This document shows positions 9,235 to 18,573 of a DNA stretch of 64,000 nucleotides, piece after piece. The notes under the pieces are model-generated. The model saw only the letters and a program-made list of their open reading frames with translations, was not told the origin of the DNA and ran no database searches. The translations under genes were made by a program, and so were the position numbers. The stretch comes from an uncultured Acidovorax sp. (lineage in GTDB: Bacteria > Pseudomonadota > Gammaproteobacteria > Burkholderiales > Burkholderiaceae_C). Every line of letters starts with the position of its first letter. The first letter of the stretch is position 1. The stretch spans positions 62,001-126,000 of the forward strand of contig CAJYKV010000030.1 of NCBI GenBank assembly GCA_913774955.1, in the 5' to 3' direction.

Positions 9235-10086
9235 ATGACCGCCCAACTGATCGACGGCAACGCCCTTTCCCGACAACTCCGCGCCGACGTGGCCCGCCGC
9301 GCCGCGCAGCTCAAGGAACGCGGCACCACGCCCGGCCTCGCCGTGGTGCTGGTGGGCGACAACCCGGCCAGCCAGGTCTACGTGCGCAACAAGGTGAAGG
9401 CCTGTGAAGAGAGCGGCCTGCATTCGGTGCTCGAAAAGTACGATGCCGCGATGACCGAGGCGGAACTGCTCGCCCGGGTCGAGGCACTGAACAACGATCC
9501 GGCCATCCACGGCATCCTCGTGCAGCTTCCCCTGCCCGCCCACATCGACGCGCAGAAGGTGATCGAGGCGATCTCGCCGGCCAAGGACGTGGACGGCTTC
9601 CACGTCGCCAGCGCCGGCGCGCTGATGACCGGCATGCCCGGCTTCTGGCCGTGCACCCCGTACGGCTGCATGAAGATGCTCGAATCCATCGGCTACGACC
9701 TGCGCGGCAAGCATGCGGTGGTCATCGGCCGCAGCAACATCGTCGGCAAGCCGATGGCGCTGATGCTGCTCGCCCAGGACGCCACCGTCACCGTCTGCCA
9801 TTCGCGCACCGCCGACCTCAAGGCGCAGACGCTGCAGGCCGACGTCATTGTCGCCGCCGTCGGCAAGCGCAACGTGCTGACGTCCGACATGGTCAAGCCA
9901 GGCGCGGTAGTCATCGACGTCGGCATGAACCGCAACGACGAGGGCAAGCTGTGCGGCGACGTGGATTTCGACGGCGTCAGGGAAGTCGCCGGCTGGATCA
10001 CGCCCGTGCCGGGCGGCGTCGGCCCCATGACCATCACCATGCTCCTCGTGAACACCCTCGAAGCGGCCGAACGCGCTGCCGGCTGA
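9235..10086 (+). CDS. folD: Methylenetetrahydrofolate dehydrogenase / cyclohydrolase
   Basis: Cytosolic bifunctional enzyme interconverting 5,10-methylene-THF, methenyl-THF and 10-formyl-THF for purine and formyl-methionine supply. At 283 residues it is standard length. Motifs: active-site [14 protein letters not shown] with the catalytic lysine, QLPLPAH, DVDGFH and the NADP-binding [11 protein letters not shown], ending [15 protein letters not shown]. It lies 105 bases after the response regulator. The gap contains a GC-rich inverted repeat (CGCAGGC/GCCTGCG near 9138-9162) without a T-run, so readthrough is possible. No clear Shine-Dalgarno precedes the ATG. Confidence 0.98.
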   Translation: MTAQLIDGNALSRQLRADVARRAAQLKERGTTPGLAVVLVGDNPASQVYVRNKVKACEESGLHSVLEKYDAAMTEAELLARVEALNNDPAIHGILVQLPLPAHIDAQKVIEAISPAKDVDGFHVASAGALMTGMPGFWPCTPYGCMKMLESIGYDLRGKHAVVIGRSNIVGKPMALMLLAQDATVTVCHSRTADLKAQTLQADVIVAAVGKRNVLTSDMVKPGAVVIDVGMNRNDEGKLCGDVDFDGVREVAGWITPVPGGVGPMTITMLLVNTLEAAERAAG

Positions 10087-10161
10087 CCCCATACAGCCCG
10101 TCTATCGACGAGATTGCGCACGCCGCTTGAACCCTTCCGTCCCGCCGCCATCTGAACGCGC

Positions 10162-12201
10162 ATGAGCAATCCACTCCTCGACTTCCAAGATCTCCCGCAG
10201 TTCGACCGCATCGCCCCCGCCGACGTGGCGCCGGCCATGGACATCCTGCTCGCACGCGCCAACGCCGCGCTCGACACCGTCACCGCGCCGGACTTCCCCG
10301 CGACCTGGGAGGCGATCGCGCGCGTGCTCGACGTGGCGACCGAGGAGCTGGGCCGCGCGTGGGGGGCCGTGAGCCACCTGAACAGCGTCGCCGACACTCC
10401 CGAACTGCGTGCCGCCTACAACGAGGCCCTGCCCCGCGTCACCGAGTTCTGGACGCGCCTGGGCGCCGATGAACGCCTCTACGCCAAGTACAAGGCCATC
10501 GACCCCGCCACGCTGAATGCCGAGCAGCGCCAGGCCTGGAAGAACGCGGTGCGCAACTTCGTGCTCTCGGGCGCCGAACTGCAGGGCGCCGCCAAGGAGC
10601 GCTTCGCGCAGATCCAGGAACGGCAGGCCGAGCTTTCACAGAAATTCAGCGAGAACGCGCTGGATGCCACCGACGCCTTCGCCTACTACGCCCGCGAGGA
10701 CGAGCTCGCCGGCCTGCCCGATGACGTGCGCCAGGCCGCGCGCGCGGCCGCCCAGGCCGAGGGCCGGGAGGGCTACAAGCTCACGCTCAAGATGCCCTGC
10801 TACCTGCCGGTGATGCAGTTCGCCGAGAGCAGCGCGCTGCGCGAAACGCTCTACCGCGCCTACGTCACGCGCGCCTCCGACCAGGCCGGGGGCGATGCCG
10901 CCCGTTTCGACAACTCCACGCTGATCCGCGAGATCCTCGCGCTGCGCCAGGAGGAATCCCGCCTGCTCGGCTACGCGAACTTCGGCGAAGTCTCGGTGGT
11001 GGCCAAGATGGCCGACTCCCCGCGCGAGGTGGTCGATTTCCTGCGCGACCTCGCGCGCCGCGCGCGGCCGTATGCCGAGAAGGACGTGGCCGACCTGCGC
11101 GCCTTCGCGGCCAGCGACCTCGGCATCGCCGATCCGAAGTCCTGGGACTGGCCCTACATCTCCGAGAAGCTCAAGGAAGCGCGCTACGCCTTCAGCGAGC
11201 AGGAGGTGAAGGAATATTTCACGGCCCCCAAGGTGCTGGCAGGCCTCTTCAAGATCGTCGAGACGCTCTTCGACGTGGCGATCCGGCGCGACAGCGCTCC
11301 GGTGTGGAACCCCGCGGTGGAGTTCTACCGCATCGAACGCGGTACCGAACTCGTGGGCCAGTTCTACCTCGACCAGCCGGCCCGCACCGGCAAGCGCGGC
11401 GGCGCCTGGATGGACGACGTGCGCACGCGCTGGCTGCGGCCCGACACAGGCCGGCTGCAGACGCCCGTCGCCCACCTCGTGTGCAACTTCGCGGCGGGCG
11501 TGGACGGCAAGCCGCCGCTGCTCACGCACGACGACGTCATCACCCTCTTCCACGAGTTCGGCCACGGCCTGCACCACATGCTCACGCAGGTGAACGAGCG
11601 CGACGTTTCCGGCATCAGCGGCGTCGAGTGGGACGCGGTGGAACTGCCCAGCCAGTTCATGGAGAACTTCTGCTGGGAGTGGGACGTGCTGCGCCACATG
11701 ACGTCCCACGTGGACACGGGCGAGCCCCTGCCCCGCGCGCTGTTCGACAAGATGCTGGCCGCCAAGAACTTCCAGAGCGGCATGGCCACGCTGCGCCAGA
11801 TCGAATTCGCGCTGTTCGACATGCTGCTGCACACCGAGCACGACCCGTCGCAGGACTTCATGCCCCTGCTCGCCCAGGTGCGCGAGGAAGTCGCGGTGCT
11901 GCAGCCGCCGGCCTTCAGCCGCAGCGCCCACACTTTCAGCCACATCTTCGCTGGCGGCTATGCGGCCGGCTACTACAGCTACAAGTGGGCCGAGGTGCTG
12001 AGCGCCGACGCCTATGCCGCCTTCGAGGAAACCACGGGCGCCGACGGCCTGCCCAGCGTGGAGACCGGCAGGCGCTACCGCCAGGCGATCCTGGAGGCTG
12101 GCGGCAGCCGTCCCGCGATGGAGTCGTTCAAGGCCTTCCGGGGCCGGGCGCCCACGCTCGACGCCCTGCTGCGCCACCAGGGCATGGCGCAGCCGGCCTG
12201 A
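10162..12201 (+). CDS. prlC: M3-family oligopeptidase A (thimet-like zinc metallopeptidase)
   Basis: Cytoplasmic zinc oligopeptidase that degrades short peptides, including cleaved signal peptides. The 679-residue length matches E. coli OpdA/PrlC (680). The zinc site is HEFGH at about residues 464-468 (FHEFGHGLHHM), with the downstream acidic ligand in GVEWDAVELPSQFMEN. The C-terminal FAGGYAAGYYSYKWAEVL segment is typical of the family. It lies 75 bases after folD on the same strand. Confidence 0.96.
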   Translation: MSNPLLDFQDLPQFDRIAPADVAPAMDILLARANAALDTVTAPDFPATWEAIARVLDVATEELGRAWGAVSHLNSVADTPELRAAYNEALPRVTEFWTRLGADERLYAKYKAIDPATLNAEQRQAWKNAVRNFVLSGAELQGAAKERFAQIQERQAELSQKFSENALDATDAFAYYAREDELAGLPDDVRQAARAAAQAEGREGYKLTLKMPCYLPVMQFAESSALRETLYRAYVTRASDQAGGDAARFDNSTLIREILALRQEESRLLGYANFGEVSVVAKMADSPREVVDFLRDLARRARPYAEKDVADLRAFAASDLGIADPKSWDWPYISEKLKEARYAFSEQEVKEYFTAPKVLAGLFKIVETLFDVAIRRDSAPVWNPAVEFYRIERGTELVGQFYLDQPARTGKRGGAWMDDVRTRWLRPDTGRLQTPVAHLVCNFAAGVDGKPPLLTHDDVITLFHEFGHGLHHMLTQVNERDVSGISGVEWDAVELPSQFMENFCWEWDVLRHMTSHVDTGEPLPRALFDKMLAAKNFQSGMATLRQIEFALFDMLLHTEHDPSQDFMPLLAQVREEVAVLQPPAFSRSAHTFSHIFAGGYAAGYYSYKWAEVLSADAYAAFEETTGADGLPSVETGRRYRQAILEAGGSRPAMESFKAFRGRAPTLDALLRHQGMAQPA

Positions 12202-12271
12202 CGCCAGATCGCCCGCCTGCAGCCGCCGTTTCCGCAACCCGATCCGCCCGCCGACCCAGGAGAAGCCCGCA

Positions 12272-12931
12272 ATGACATCCGTGCCGTTCGCCGCCCGCCT
12301 GGCCGCGCTGTGCGCAGTGGCCTGCGCCACCGCGGCCCTGCCTGCCGCCGCCCAGACCGTCTACCGCATCGTCGGCCCGGACGGCAAGGTCACTTTCTCT
12401 GACCGCGCGCCCGACGCCCAGACGGCACCGGACATCGCGAACGGCAGGCGCAGCGCCGGGGCAGGCGGCAGCGGCCTGCCTTACGAACTGCAGCAGATCG
12501 CGACGCGCTTCCCGGTGGTGCTCTACACGGGAAGCGACTGCGCGCCGTGCGCCAGTGCGCGCAACCTGCTCATCAACCGGGGCGTGCCCTTCACCGAGCG
12601 CACGGTGTCCACCAACGAAGACATCGATGCCCTGCAGCGCCTGAGCGGCTCGACGAGCCTGCCGTTCGGCACCATCGGTTCGCAGCAGCTGAGCGGCTAT
12701 TCGGACACGGAGTGGGCGCAGTACCTCGATGCCGCGGGCTACCCGCGCCAGTCGCAGCTGCCGCCCACCTACCGCCGCCCGCCCGCCGCTCCGCTGGTGG
12801 CTGCCAAACCGGCGGCCGCCCCTGCGGCGGCCCCCACACGAGCAACGACGGCTCCCCCCGCGCCGGCCTCGGCTCCGGGCCCCGCCCCGGGGGCTCGGAC
12901 GCCTGCCAACCCCGCAGGCATCCAGTTCTGA
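12272..12931 (+). CDS. Secreted DUF4124 / glutaredoxin-like protein
   Basis: Predicted exported protein of 219 residues. It has a signal peptide (about 1-28, ending PAAAQT) and a DUF4124-type motif (VYRIVGPDGKVTFSDRAPD). A thioredoxin-fold glutaredoxin-like segment (about 75-150) contains the CxxC motif CAPC in YTGSDCAPC and a cis-proline in TSLPF. The C-terminal 60 residues are Pro/Ala-rich and look disordered. A periplasmic CAPC protein suggests thiol-disulfide exchange. DUF4124-glutaredoxin fusions recur in beta-proteobacteria without a settled role. It follows the oligopeptidase by 70 bases. Confidence 0.85.
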   Translation: MTSVPFAARLAALCAVACATAALPAAAQTVYRIVGPDGKVTFSDRAPDAQTAPDIANGRRSAGAGGSGLPYELQQIATRFPVVLYTGSDCAPCASARNLLINRGVPFTERTVSTNEDIDALQRLSGSTSLPFGTIGSQQLSGYSDTEWAQYLDAAGYPRQSQLPPTYRRPPAAPLVAAKPAAAPAAAPTRATTAPPAPASAPGPAPGARTPANPAGIQF

Positions 12932-12980
12932 ACGCCGGCCGGCACGCACCACGCCAGCTGCATCGCACCGACCGGGCCAC

Positions 12981-13004
12981 GTCGCGCCGCTCTTCCGGCG
13001 CGAC
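12981..13004. terminator. Perfect 9-bp hairpin between convergent genes
   Basis: GTCGCGCCG (12981-12989) pairs with CGGCGCGAC (12996-13004) across a six-base loop. It lies between the convergent DUF4124 gene and rpiA. There is no U-run on either strand, so it may be a weak bidirectional terminator or an mRNA end stabiliser. Confidence 0.45.
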
Positions 13005-13022
13005 AGGCGACAACGCATCCGC

Positions 13023-13715
13023 TCAGTACTGCAGCGTGCGCACGCCTTCGGGCGCACCGATCAGCGCCACGTTCGCTTTCTGGTGCGCGAACACGCCCAC
13101 GGTGACCACGCCCGGCCACTGGCTGACTTCCGTCTCGAACGCGAGCGGGTCCTGGATGGAGAGGCCCGTCACGTCGAGGATGTGCTGCTGGTTGTCGGTC
13201 ACCAGCGGCTGGCCGTCCGCGGCGCGCCGCAGCACGGCCTGGCCGCCGCGTGCCGCGAAGCGCCGTGCGATCTGCTGGGCCGCCATCGGAATCACCTCCA
13301 CCGGCAGCGGAAAGCGGCCCAGCGTTTCCACGAGCTTGGAGGCATCGGCGATGCAGACGAACTGCTTCGCCAGTGCGGCCACGATCTTCTCGCGCGTGAG
13401 GGCCGCACCACCGCCCTTGACCATGTTTCCGCGCGGATCGATCTCGTCGGCGCCGTCGATGTAGACGGACAGCGATTCGACTTCGTTGGCATCGAACACC
13501 GGGATGCCGAGCGCCTTCAGGCGCTGGGTGCTGGCCTCGGAGCTCGACACCGCCCCGCGGATGCGGTCCTTCATGCTTTCGAGCGCGTTGATGAACTGGT
13601 TCACCGTCGATCCGGTGCCCACCCCGACGATGTCGCCGGGCACCACGTATTTCAGCGCGGCCTGGCCGACCAGGGCTTTGAGTTCGTCTTGGGAAAGGGG
13701 AGCGGAGGTGGTCAT
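13023..13715 (-). CDS. rpiA: Ribose-5-phosphate isomerase A
   Basis: Interconverts ribose 5-phosphate and ribulose 5-phosphate in the pentose phosphate pathway. At 230 residues it is a normal length. Family motifs are [28 protein letters not shown] with the catalytic aspartates, and [14 protein letters not shown] chose the internal ATG (protein begins MTTSAPLSQ) because the upstream in-frame ATG at 13751 overlaps the divergent pyrD start and adds an unconserved extension. It is divergent from pyrD with only 34 bases between the starts. Confidence 0.97.
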   Translation of the reverse strand: MTTSAPLSQDELKALVGQAALKYVVPGDIVGVGTGSTVNQFINALESMKDRIRGAVSSSEASTQRLKALGIPVFDANEVESLSVYIDGADEIDPRGNMVKGGGAALTREKIVAALAKQFVCIADASKLVETLGRFPLPVEVIPMAAQQIARRFAARGGQAVLRRAADGQPLVTDNQQHILDVTGLSIQDPLAFETEVSQWPGVVTVGVFAHQKANVALIGAPEGVRTLQY

Positions 13716-13749
13716 GGGAGAGAATCGGAGTGAAGCCCGAATTATCCCC

Positions 13750-14826
13750 ATGTCCCTGATCCCCTACGCCCTCACCCGCCCGCTCCTCTTCGGCATGGAT
13801 GCCGAAGCCGCCCACGAACTCACCATGGACATGCTCGCGCGCGGCCAGCGCACGCCGCTGCAGTGGGCGTGGGCGTCGCCGCGCGTGTCCGACCCCATCG
13901 AGCTCGCGGGCCTGCAGTTCCCCAACCGCGTGGGCCTCGCGGCCGGCCTCGACAAGAACGCGCGCTGCATCGACGCGCTCGGCGCCATCGGCTTTGGATT
14001 CGTGGAAGTCGGCACGGTGACGCCGCGCGCCCAGCCCGGCAACCCCAAGCCGCGCATGTTCCGACTGCCCGAAGCGCAGGCCCTCATCAACCGGCTCGGC
14101 TTCAACAACGAAGGCCTCGACGCCTTCCTGCACAACGTGCGGCAGTCGCAGCGCTACACGCGCCCCGGCGCCGATCCGATGCTGCTGGGCCTGAACATCG
14201 GCAAGAACGCGACCACACCGATGGAAGACGCCACGCGCGACTACCTGCTGTGCCTGGAGGGCGTCTACCCGCACGCCGATTACGTCACCGTGAACATCAG
14301 CTCGCCGAACACGCAGAACCTGCGCGCTCTGCAGAGCGACGAGGCGCTCGACGCGCTGCTCGGCGCGATCGCGGAAAAGCGGGAAGCCCTGGCGCTGCGG
14401 CACCGCCAGGCCGCCGGGCGCGAACGCCGCGTCCCCATCTTCGTGAAGATCGCCCCGGACCTGACGGAAGACCAGGTCGCCGTCATCGCCGCCACACTGC
14501 AACGGCACGGCATGGACGGGGTCATCGCCACCAATACCACCATCTCGCGCGATGCCGTGCAGGGCCTGCGCCATGCCGAAGAAACCGGGGGCCTGAGCGG
14601 CGCGCCCGTGCGCGAGGCCAGCAACCGCGTGATCCGTCAGCTGCGCCATGCCCTGGGGCCGCGATTCCCGATCATCGGCGTGGGTGGCATCCTGTGTGCC
14701 GAGGATGCGGTCGGCAAGATCGAAGCGGGTGCGGACGTGGTGCAGATCTACACGGGGCTCATCTACCGCGGCCCATCGCTCGTGGGCCAAGCGGCGCGGG
14801 CACTGCGCGACATGCGCAAGGCCTGA
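13750..14826 (+). CDS. pyrD: Dihydroorotate dehydrogenase, quinone-dependent (class 2)
   Basis: Membrane-associated FMN enzyme oxidising dihydroorotate to orotate with quinone, step four of pyrimidine synthesis. The 358 residues include the class 2 N-terminal membrane helix region ([21 protein letters not shown]), FMN motifs ([21 protein letters not shown]), the catalytic-Ser region VNISSPNT, and C-terminal GVGGI and TGLIYRGP. The ATG is preceded by GAATTATCCCC with no Shine-Dalgarno, so the mRNA may have a very short leader. Confidence 0.97.
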   Translation: MSLIPYALTRPLLFGMDAEAAHELTMDMLARGQRTPLQWAWASPRVSDPIELAGLQFPNRVGLAAGLDKNARCIDALGAIGFGFVEVGTVTPRAQPGNPKPRMFRLPEAQALINRLGFNNEGLDAFLHNVRQSQRYTRPGADPMLLGLNIGKNATTPMEDATRDYLLCLEGVYPHADYVTVNISSPNTQNLRALQSDEALDALLGAIAEKREALALRHRQAAGRERRVPIFVKIAPDLTEDQVAVIAATLQRHGMDGVIATNTTISRDAVQGLRHAEETGGLSGAPVREASNRVIRQLRHALGPRFPIIGVGGILCAEDAVGKIEAGADVVQIYTGLIYRGPSLVGQAARALRDMRKA

Positions 14827-14842
14827 GCATCCGCCAGGCTCC

Positions 14843-14881
14843 AAAAACGGCAACCGGCCTCGCATCCCCGATGCAGGCCGG
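14843..14881 (-). terminator. Candidate terminator for the YqjD/YqjE-like module
   Basis: On the minus strand CCGGCCTGCATC / GATGCGAGGCCGG (plus 14854-14866 and 14870-14881) forms a long GC-rich stem with one unpaired base. About six bases later come five T (plus A-run 14843-14847). It lies between the convergent ends of pyrD and the 14936 gene. Confidence 0.5.
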
Positions 14882-14935
14882 CACACAGGGAGGGCTGCGT
14901 CCGTTGCGGGCCGCAGCATCCACTTCGAATCGATG

Positions 14936-15292
14936 TCAGCGCTTCATCTTCATGACCAGCGGCATCACGATGCCGGCCCAGCGGATGATGCGCGACGGGC
15001 CGACCGCTGCGGCAGCGCCCGCGGCGGCCACCAGCACCACCGGGTGCTGGCGTGCGAACCAGAGCACGCGGTTCAGCAGCGGCGCGTCGGGGTCCATGAG
15101 GGACGGCCCGCCTTCCTTCGACTGCCGTGCGCGCACGGCGGCCGCCTGGGTCTGCGCGAGCCGGCGGCTGCGCAGCCGCTCACGCTGCATCTCGATGCGT
15201 TCGAGGATCTGCCGCTGCTCGGGGCTGGCGGTCAGACCGGCGACGGCCTGCCCCACGCCCTTGCCGGTCGTCGGTGCGTTGGATGCGGACAT
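14936..15292 (-). CDS. Small basic protein, YqjK-like position in a YqjD-YqjE module
   Basis: Protein of 118 residues. The N-terminal half is charged and helical with Q/E/R-rich stretches (EQRQILERIEMQRERLRSRRL). A hydrophobic segment (about 82-105, HPVVLVAAAGAAAAVGP) is a probable membrane helix, and the tail is basic (MKMKR). It is the last of three co-oriented genes, five bases after the holin-like gene, so almost surely co-transcribed. The layout resembles E. coli yqjD-yqjE-yqjK, but sequence similarity to YqjK is not something I can confirm. Confidence 0.75.
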   Translation of the reverse strand: MSASNAPTTGKGVGQAVAGLTASPEQRQILERIEMQRERLRSRRLAQTQAAAVRARQSKEGGPSLMDPDAPLLNRVLWFARQHPVVLVAAAGAAAAVGPSRIIRWAGIVMPLVMKMKR

Positions 15293-15297
15293 GGTGC

Positions 15298-15693
15298 TCA
15301 CAGCCTTTCCTTGATCTGCCGCCAGTCTTCGCCGAGCTCCCGGCGGGTCAGCGGGAAGGGATTGCCGGCCGACTTGCCAGTGGAAACGAGGCTCACCAGG
15401 GTAATGGCCCAGAGCGCCACCCACGTGCCCGCGACGATCCACGCCACCATGGTGCGATCGGGAGAGTCCCAGAAATGCACCATGATCGCGATCGACAGCA
15501 GGATGAGCGCGATCACCGTCAGCGCCGCGCCGGCGATGGCCAGCACCACGATCCAGACCAGGCGGCGCTTTTCCTCGGCCCACTCCAGACGGGCCAGATC
15601 CCAGCGGTCCTCGGCGGCGATGGCACCTTCTATGGTGGCTGCGCGGATCCGTGCGGCCCACCCTTCCAATCCCAGTAACGCCAACCAATTCAT
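15298..15693 (-). CDS. YqjE-like / phage-holin-family inner membrane protein
   Basis: 131-residue protein with two predicted membrane helices (about 46-70, IVVLAIAGAALTVIALILLSI, and about 80-103, MVAWIVAGTWVALWAITLVSL) joined by a short loop. An amphipathic N-terminal region and a basic C-terminus flank them. This is the Holin-X/YqjE superfamily layout. Despite the family name it is not phage-encoded here; relatives are inner membrane proteins co-expressed with YqjD. It is the middle gene of the module. Confidence 0.8.
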   Translation of the reverse strand: MNWLALLGLEGWAARIRAATIEGAIAAEDRWDLARLEWAEEKRRLVWIVVLAIAGAALTVIALILLSIAIMVHFWDSPDRTMVAWIVAGTWVALWAITLVSLVSTGKSAGNPFPLTRRELGEDWRQIKERL

Positions 15694-15814
15694 GAGGACC
15701 TTTCAATACGGATGTGTCAGCCCGTGGCCCGGTGCGCGGATGCGGAATCCGGCAAGGCCAGGGGCACTGTACAGGCGGGCACCCGCGGTTTCGGAGCGCC
15801 TGCCTGCGCTGGGA

Positions 15815-16123
15815 TCAGCGGCGGGCGAGCAGGAAGCCCACGAGCGCACCGGCGGCCAGTGCCGCGGTGGCGACGCGCCAGGGTTCGTCGTGCGCATAGC
15901 GGTCCGCCACGCGCGCGGCTTCCTTGGCCTGGTTGGCCGCTTCCTGGGCCGCACGGACGGTGGAATCGCGCACCGTCGTCACACCGTCGTCCAGGCGACG
16001 GCGGAGATGGCGGATTTCCGGAACGCTGTCCAGGTCCTTGCTGGAAATCAGGCCGCGCAGATCGCTCACCAGCTTTTCCAGTTCGTGTTGGGCGTTGGAG
16101 AAGGTTTCGGATGCAGAGGTCAT
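15815..16123 (-). CDS. DUF883 (YqjD/ElaB) membrane-anchored ribosome-hibernation-type protein
   Basis: 102-residue protein in the YqjD/ElaB family: a long amphipathic helical N-terminus (HELEKLVSDLRGLISSKDLD, then RRRLDDGVTTVRDST), an Ala/Arg-rich linker, and a C-terminal membrane anchor ending AALAAGALVGFLLARR. E. coli YqjD tethers ribosomes to the inner membrane in stationary phase. I chose the start at 16123 with an AAAGG-type site eight bases upstream rather than the ATG at 16150. First gene of the module. A CCTACAGC..GCTTCGG element lies 43 bases upstream (see that feature). Confidence 0.85.
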   Translation of the reverse strand: MTSASETFSNAQHELEKLVSDLRGLISSKDLDSVPEIRHLRRRLDDGVTTVRDSTVRAAQEAANQAKEAARVADRYAHDEPWRVATAALAAGALVGFLLARR

Positions 16124-16165
16124 AAACAAGCCTTTCTTATAGAGACCCAAAGGTAATCCGCCCCT

Positions 16166-16182
16166 CCGAAGCCGGCTGTAGG
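16166..16182 (-). promoter_or_regulatory. CCTACAGC..GCTTCGG element upstream of the DUF883 gene
   Basis: Read on the minus strand this is CCTACAGCCGGCTTCGG. A near-identical element lies upstream of the BON lipoprotein gene (54928..54943), differing by one insertion and one base. Sharing between two envelope-stress genes 39 kb apart suggests a common regulator or sigma factor. This is inference. Confidence 0.45.
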
Positions 16183-16286
16183 CGGACGCCCCATGTTACA
16201 AGCGGCCGTCTTCCACGTTGCGCCAGCACGTCTGGTTTGCTCCCGCCAGGCAGTCGTATCCGGGCGAAGCAATACGCGGGCGCGCG

Positions 16287-17390
16287 TCACCACCTCAGCA
16301 AACCCGCGACGTGTTCGCCGATGGCCAGCGAGCTCGTGAGGCCTGGCGATTCGATGCCGAGCAGATGGACCAGCCCGGGCACGCCGTGATCGCCCGGCCC
16401 CAGCACCAGAAAATCGGCAGCCGGCCCGTGCGGTCCGTGGATCTTCGGACGGATGCCCGCATAGGCGGGCTGCAGAGCGCCGTCCTGCAGTCCGGGCCAG
16501 TACTTGCGCACCTCGGCATAGAAGCCGTCGCCGCGCGCCGGATCGACGGCGAGGTCGTCGGCATGCTCCACCCACTGCACATCCGGCCCGAACTTGGCCT
16601 GGCCGCCGAGGTCGAGCGTCAGGTGCACACCCAGCCCGGCGGCTTCGGGAACCGGGTACACCAGCCGCGAGAACGGCGCCCTGCCGGCCAGCGAAAAGTA
16701 ATTCCCCTTGGCATACCGCGCCTCGGGAATCGCGGCGCCTTGCGCGCCCGCGAACCGGCGCGCCACGAGCGGCGCGTGCAGGCCGGCGGCATTGACCACG
16801 CAGCGCGCACGCAGGCGCGTGCCATCGGCGGCCTCCACCTCGACGCCGTCGGCGCCGCACTGCGCACCCGCGAAGGCGGCATTCAGCGCCACGATGCCGC
16901 CGGCATGCTCCAGGTCGCCCTGCAGCGACAGCATGAGCGCATGGCTGTCGACGATGCCGGTGCTGGGGGACAGCAGGGCCCCGACGCATTCGAGCGCCGG
17001 CTCGAGCGCCCGGGCCTCATCCCGCGACAGGCGCTGCAGGTCGGTCACGCCATTGGCGCGCGCCCGCGCCTCGATGCCGTCCAGCGCCGCGAGCTGTTCG
17101 GGGGACGTTGCGACGATCAGCTTTCCGCAGCGACGGTGCGGCACCCCGCGCTGGGCACAGTACGCATACAACTGCTCCTTGCCCTGCACGCACAGCCGCG
17201 CCTTCAGCGAGCCTTGCGGATAGTAGATCCCTGCGTGGATCACCTCGCTGTTGCGCGAACTCGTTTCCGTGCCGATGGCGCCCGCCGCCTCCAGCACCAA
17301 CACCTCGCGCCCCTGCAGCGCCAGCGCACGCGCGACCGCGAGCCCGACGACGCCGGCACCGATGACGATGCATTCGACCGCATCGCTCAT
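16287..17390 (-). CDS. FAD-dependent oxidoreductase, L-2-hydroxyglutarate-oxidase-like (LhgO family)
   Basis: DAO-fold flavoprotein of 367 residues. It has an N-terminal Rossmann FAD motif ([18 protein letters not shown]), the family signature [26 protein letters not shown] and a C-terminal GIRPKIHG / [16 protein letters not shown] block. These are typical of L-2-hydroxyglutarate oxidases and their relatives (human L2HGDH, E. coli LhgO), which oxidise L-2-hydroxy acids and feed electrons to the membrane. Its start overlaps the end of the upstream deacetylase-family gene by four bases (ATGA), so the two are translated together. Substrate is inferred from family only. Confidence 0.85.
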   Translation of the reverse strand: MSDAVECIVIGAGVVGLAVARALALQGREVLVLEAAGAIGTETSSRNSEVIHAGIYYPQGSLKARLCVQGKEQLYAYCAQRGVPHRRCGKLIVATSPEQLAALDGIEARARANGVTDLQRLSRDEARALEPALECVGALLSPSTGIVDSHALMLSLQGDLEHAGGIVALNAAFAGAQCGADGVEVEAADGTRLRARCVVNAAGLHAPLVARRFAGAQGAAIPEARYAKGNYFSLAGRAPFSRLVYPVPEAAGLGVHLTLDLGGQAKFGPDVQWVEHADDLAVDPARGDGFYAEVRKYWPGLQDGALQPAYAGIRPKIHGPHGPAADFLVLGPGDHGVPGLVHLLGIESPGLTSSLAIGEHVAGLLRW

Positions 17391-18460
17391 GCCCGCACTC
17401 CCGCTGCGGCGGCGGCGTGTACGCCGCGCTCGAACCCTTCCAGCACGTTGACGGCGTTCACCCCCAGCTCCGCCGCGGCATAGCCGCCTTCGAGGACGAA
17501 CACCGTGGGCAGACCGAGTGCCGCCAGCCGCTCGCCGATCGCGACGAAATCGGGCGATGCGAGCGTGAACCGCGAGATCGGGTCCCCTTCGAACGTGTCG
17601 AGCCCGAGCGGCACGACCAGCGCGCCGGCCCCGCAGGCGAGAACCTGTACGCAGGCCTGCTCCAGGGCGGCCATCCACCCGGAAAAGTCCGTGCCCGCCG
17701 GCAGCGGGAGGTTGAGATTGAAGCCCTCCCCCGCGCCCGCGCCGGTTTCGTCGGCATGACCGAGGTAGAACGGGTATTCGGTGCGCGGATCGCCATGGAT
17801 GCTGATGCACATCACGTCGGAGCGCTCGTAGAAGATGCTCTGCGTGCCGTTGCCGTGGTGGTAGTCCACGTCCAGCACCGCCACGCGCCGCGCGGTGCCC
17901 GTGTCGAGCAACAGCTGGGCGGCGACGGCGGCGTTGTTGAGGAAGCAGTAGCCGCCCATGAAATCGGGCCCGGCATGGTGGCCGGGCGGGCGGGTGCAGC
18001 AGAACGCCGCGCGCGCGCCCGCCGCCACCGCCGCCGCGGCGCTCGCCGCGGCATCCGCTCCCGCCTTGGCCGCGGCCCAGGTGCCTTCGGCGAGCGGCGT
18101 GCCGTTGTCCATCGAATACAGCCCCAGGCGCGCGATGAAGTTGTCGGGTTCCACGTCGTCGCGCAGCGTGCGCACCGGCCACACCGAAGGGAACGGCTGC
18201 ACCCGGGCGTTCAGGGGATCGAGGGCCAGCCACTGCGGCCATGCCTCCTGCAGGAAGCGCAGATAGCGCGGCGCATGCACCCGAGCGAGCACGGCATGGC
18301 TGTCGACGTCCGGCGCCAGCGGCGCGTAACCCTGCTGCCGCAGGCGCGTTTCGACGTACTCGGCGCGGTCGGGCTTCTCGAAACAGGGCACGCGCTCGCC
18401 TCGAAAAAACTCGTGCAGGGGCGCATGCAGGCGGTGCGAAGGGTTGTGATAGACGATCAC
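17387..18460 (-). CDS. Histone-deacetylase-family amidohydrolase (acetylpolyamine amidohydrolase-like)
   Basis: Zinc amidohydrolase of the arginase/HDAC fold, 357 residues. The catalytic HH pair is in [17 protein letters not shown] follows, zinc ligands are in DVDYHHGNG, and LDTFEGD and EGGYA close the site. Bacterial members deacetylate acetylpolyamines or acetyl-lysine. No ATG precedes the conserved N-terminus, so I take GTG at 18460 (protein begins [12 protein letters not shown]). The frame stays open upstream through the tRNA genes but that extension is not coding. It overlaps the downstream FAD oxidoreductase by four bases. Confidence 0.88.
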   Translation of the reverse strand: MIVYHNPSHRLHAPLHEFFRGERVPCFEKPDRAEYVETRLRQQGYAPLAPDVDSHAVLARVHAPRYLRFLQEAWPQWLALDPLNARVQPFPSVWPVRTLRDDVEPDNFIARLGLYSMDNGTPLAEGTWAAAKAGADAAASAAAAVAAGARAAFCCTRPPGHHAGPDFMGGYCFLNNAAVAAQLLLDTGTARRVAVLDVDYHHGNGTQSIFYERSDVMCISIHGDPRTEYPFYLGHADETGAGAGEGFNLNLPLPAGTDFSGWMAALEQACVQVLACGAGALVVPLGLDTFEGDPISRFTLASPDFVAIGERLAALGLPTVFVLEGGYAAAELGVNAVNVLEGFERGVHAAAAAGVRA

Positions 18461-18535
18461 GGCAGCAGGCTCTGGGCTGGAGAAGAAGCACCGATTGTGG
18501 CCGAGGGGCGGCTGCCGCCGCTGGCCGCAGAATAC

Positions 18536-18567
18536 AAAAAGCCCCTGCAGGCAGAACCTGCAGGGGC
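18536..18567 (-). terminator. Strong intrinsic terminator downstream of the tRNA-Val pair
   Basis: On the minus strand GCCCCTGCAGG - TTCTG - CCTGCAGGGGC is a perfect 11-bp stem with a five-base loop, followed directly by five T (plus A-run 18536-18540). It starts six bases after the CCA of the downstream tRNA copy, so it ends the tandem tRNA transcript before the deacetylase gene. Confidence 0.9.
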
Positions 18568-18573
18568 TTCGAT

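Noticed and set aside
15298-15693. Prophage remnant from the holin-like gene
   Set aside because: Neighbours are YqjD-type and pyrD genes with no phage structural or lysis gene; the family name is misleading here.
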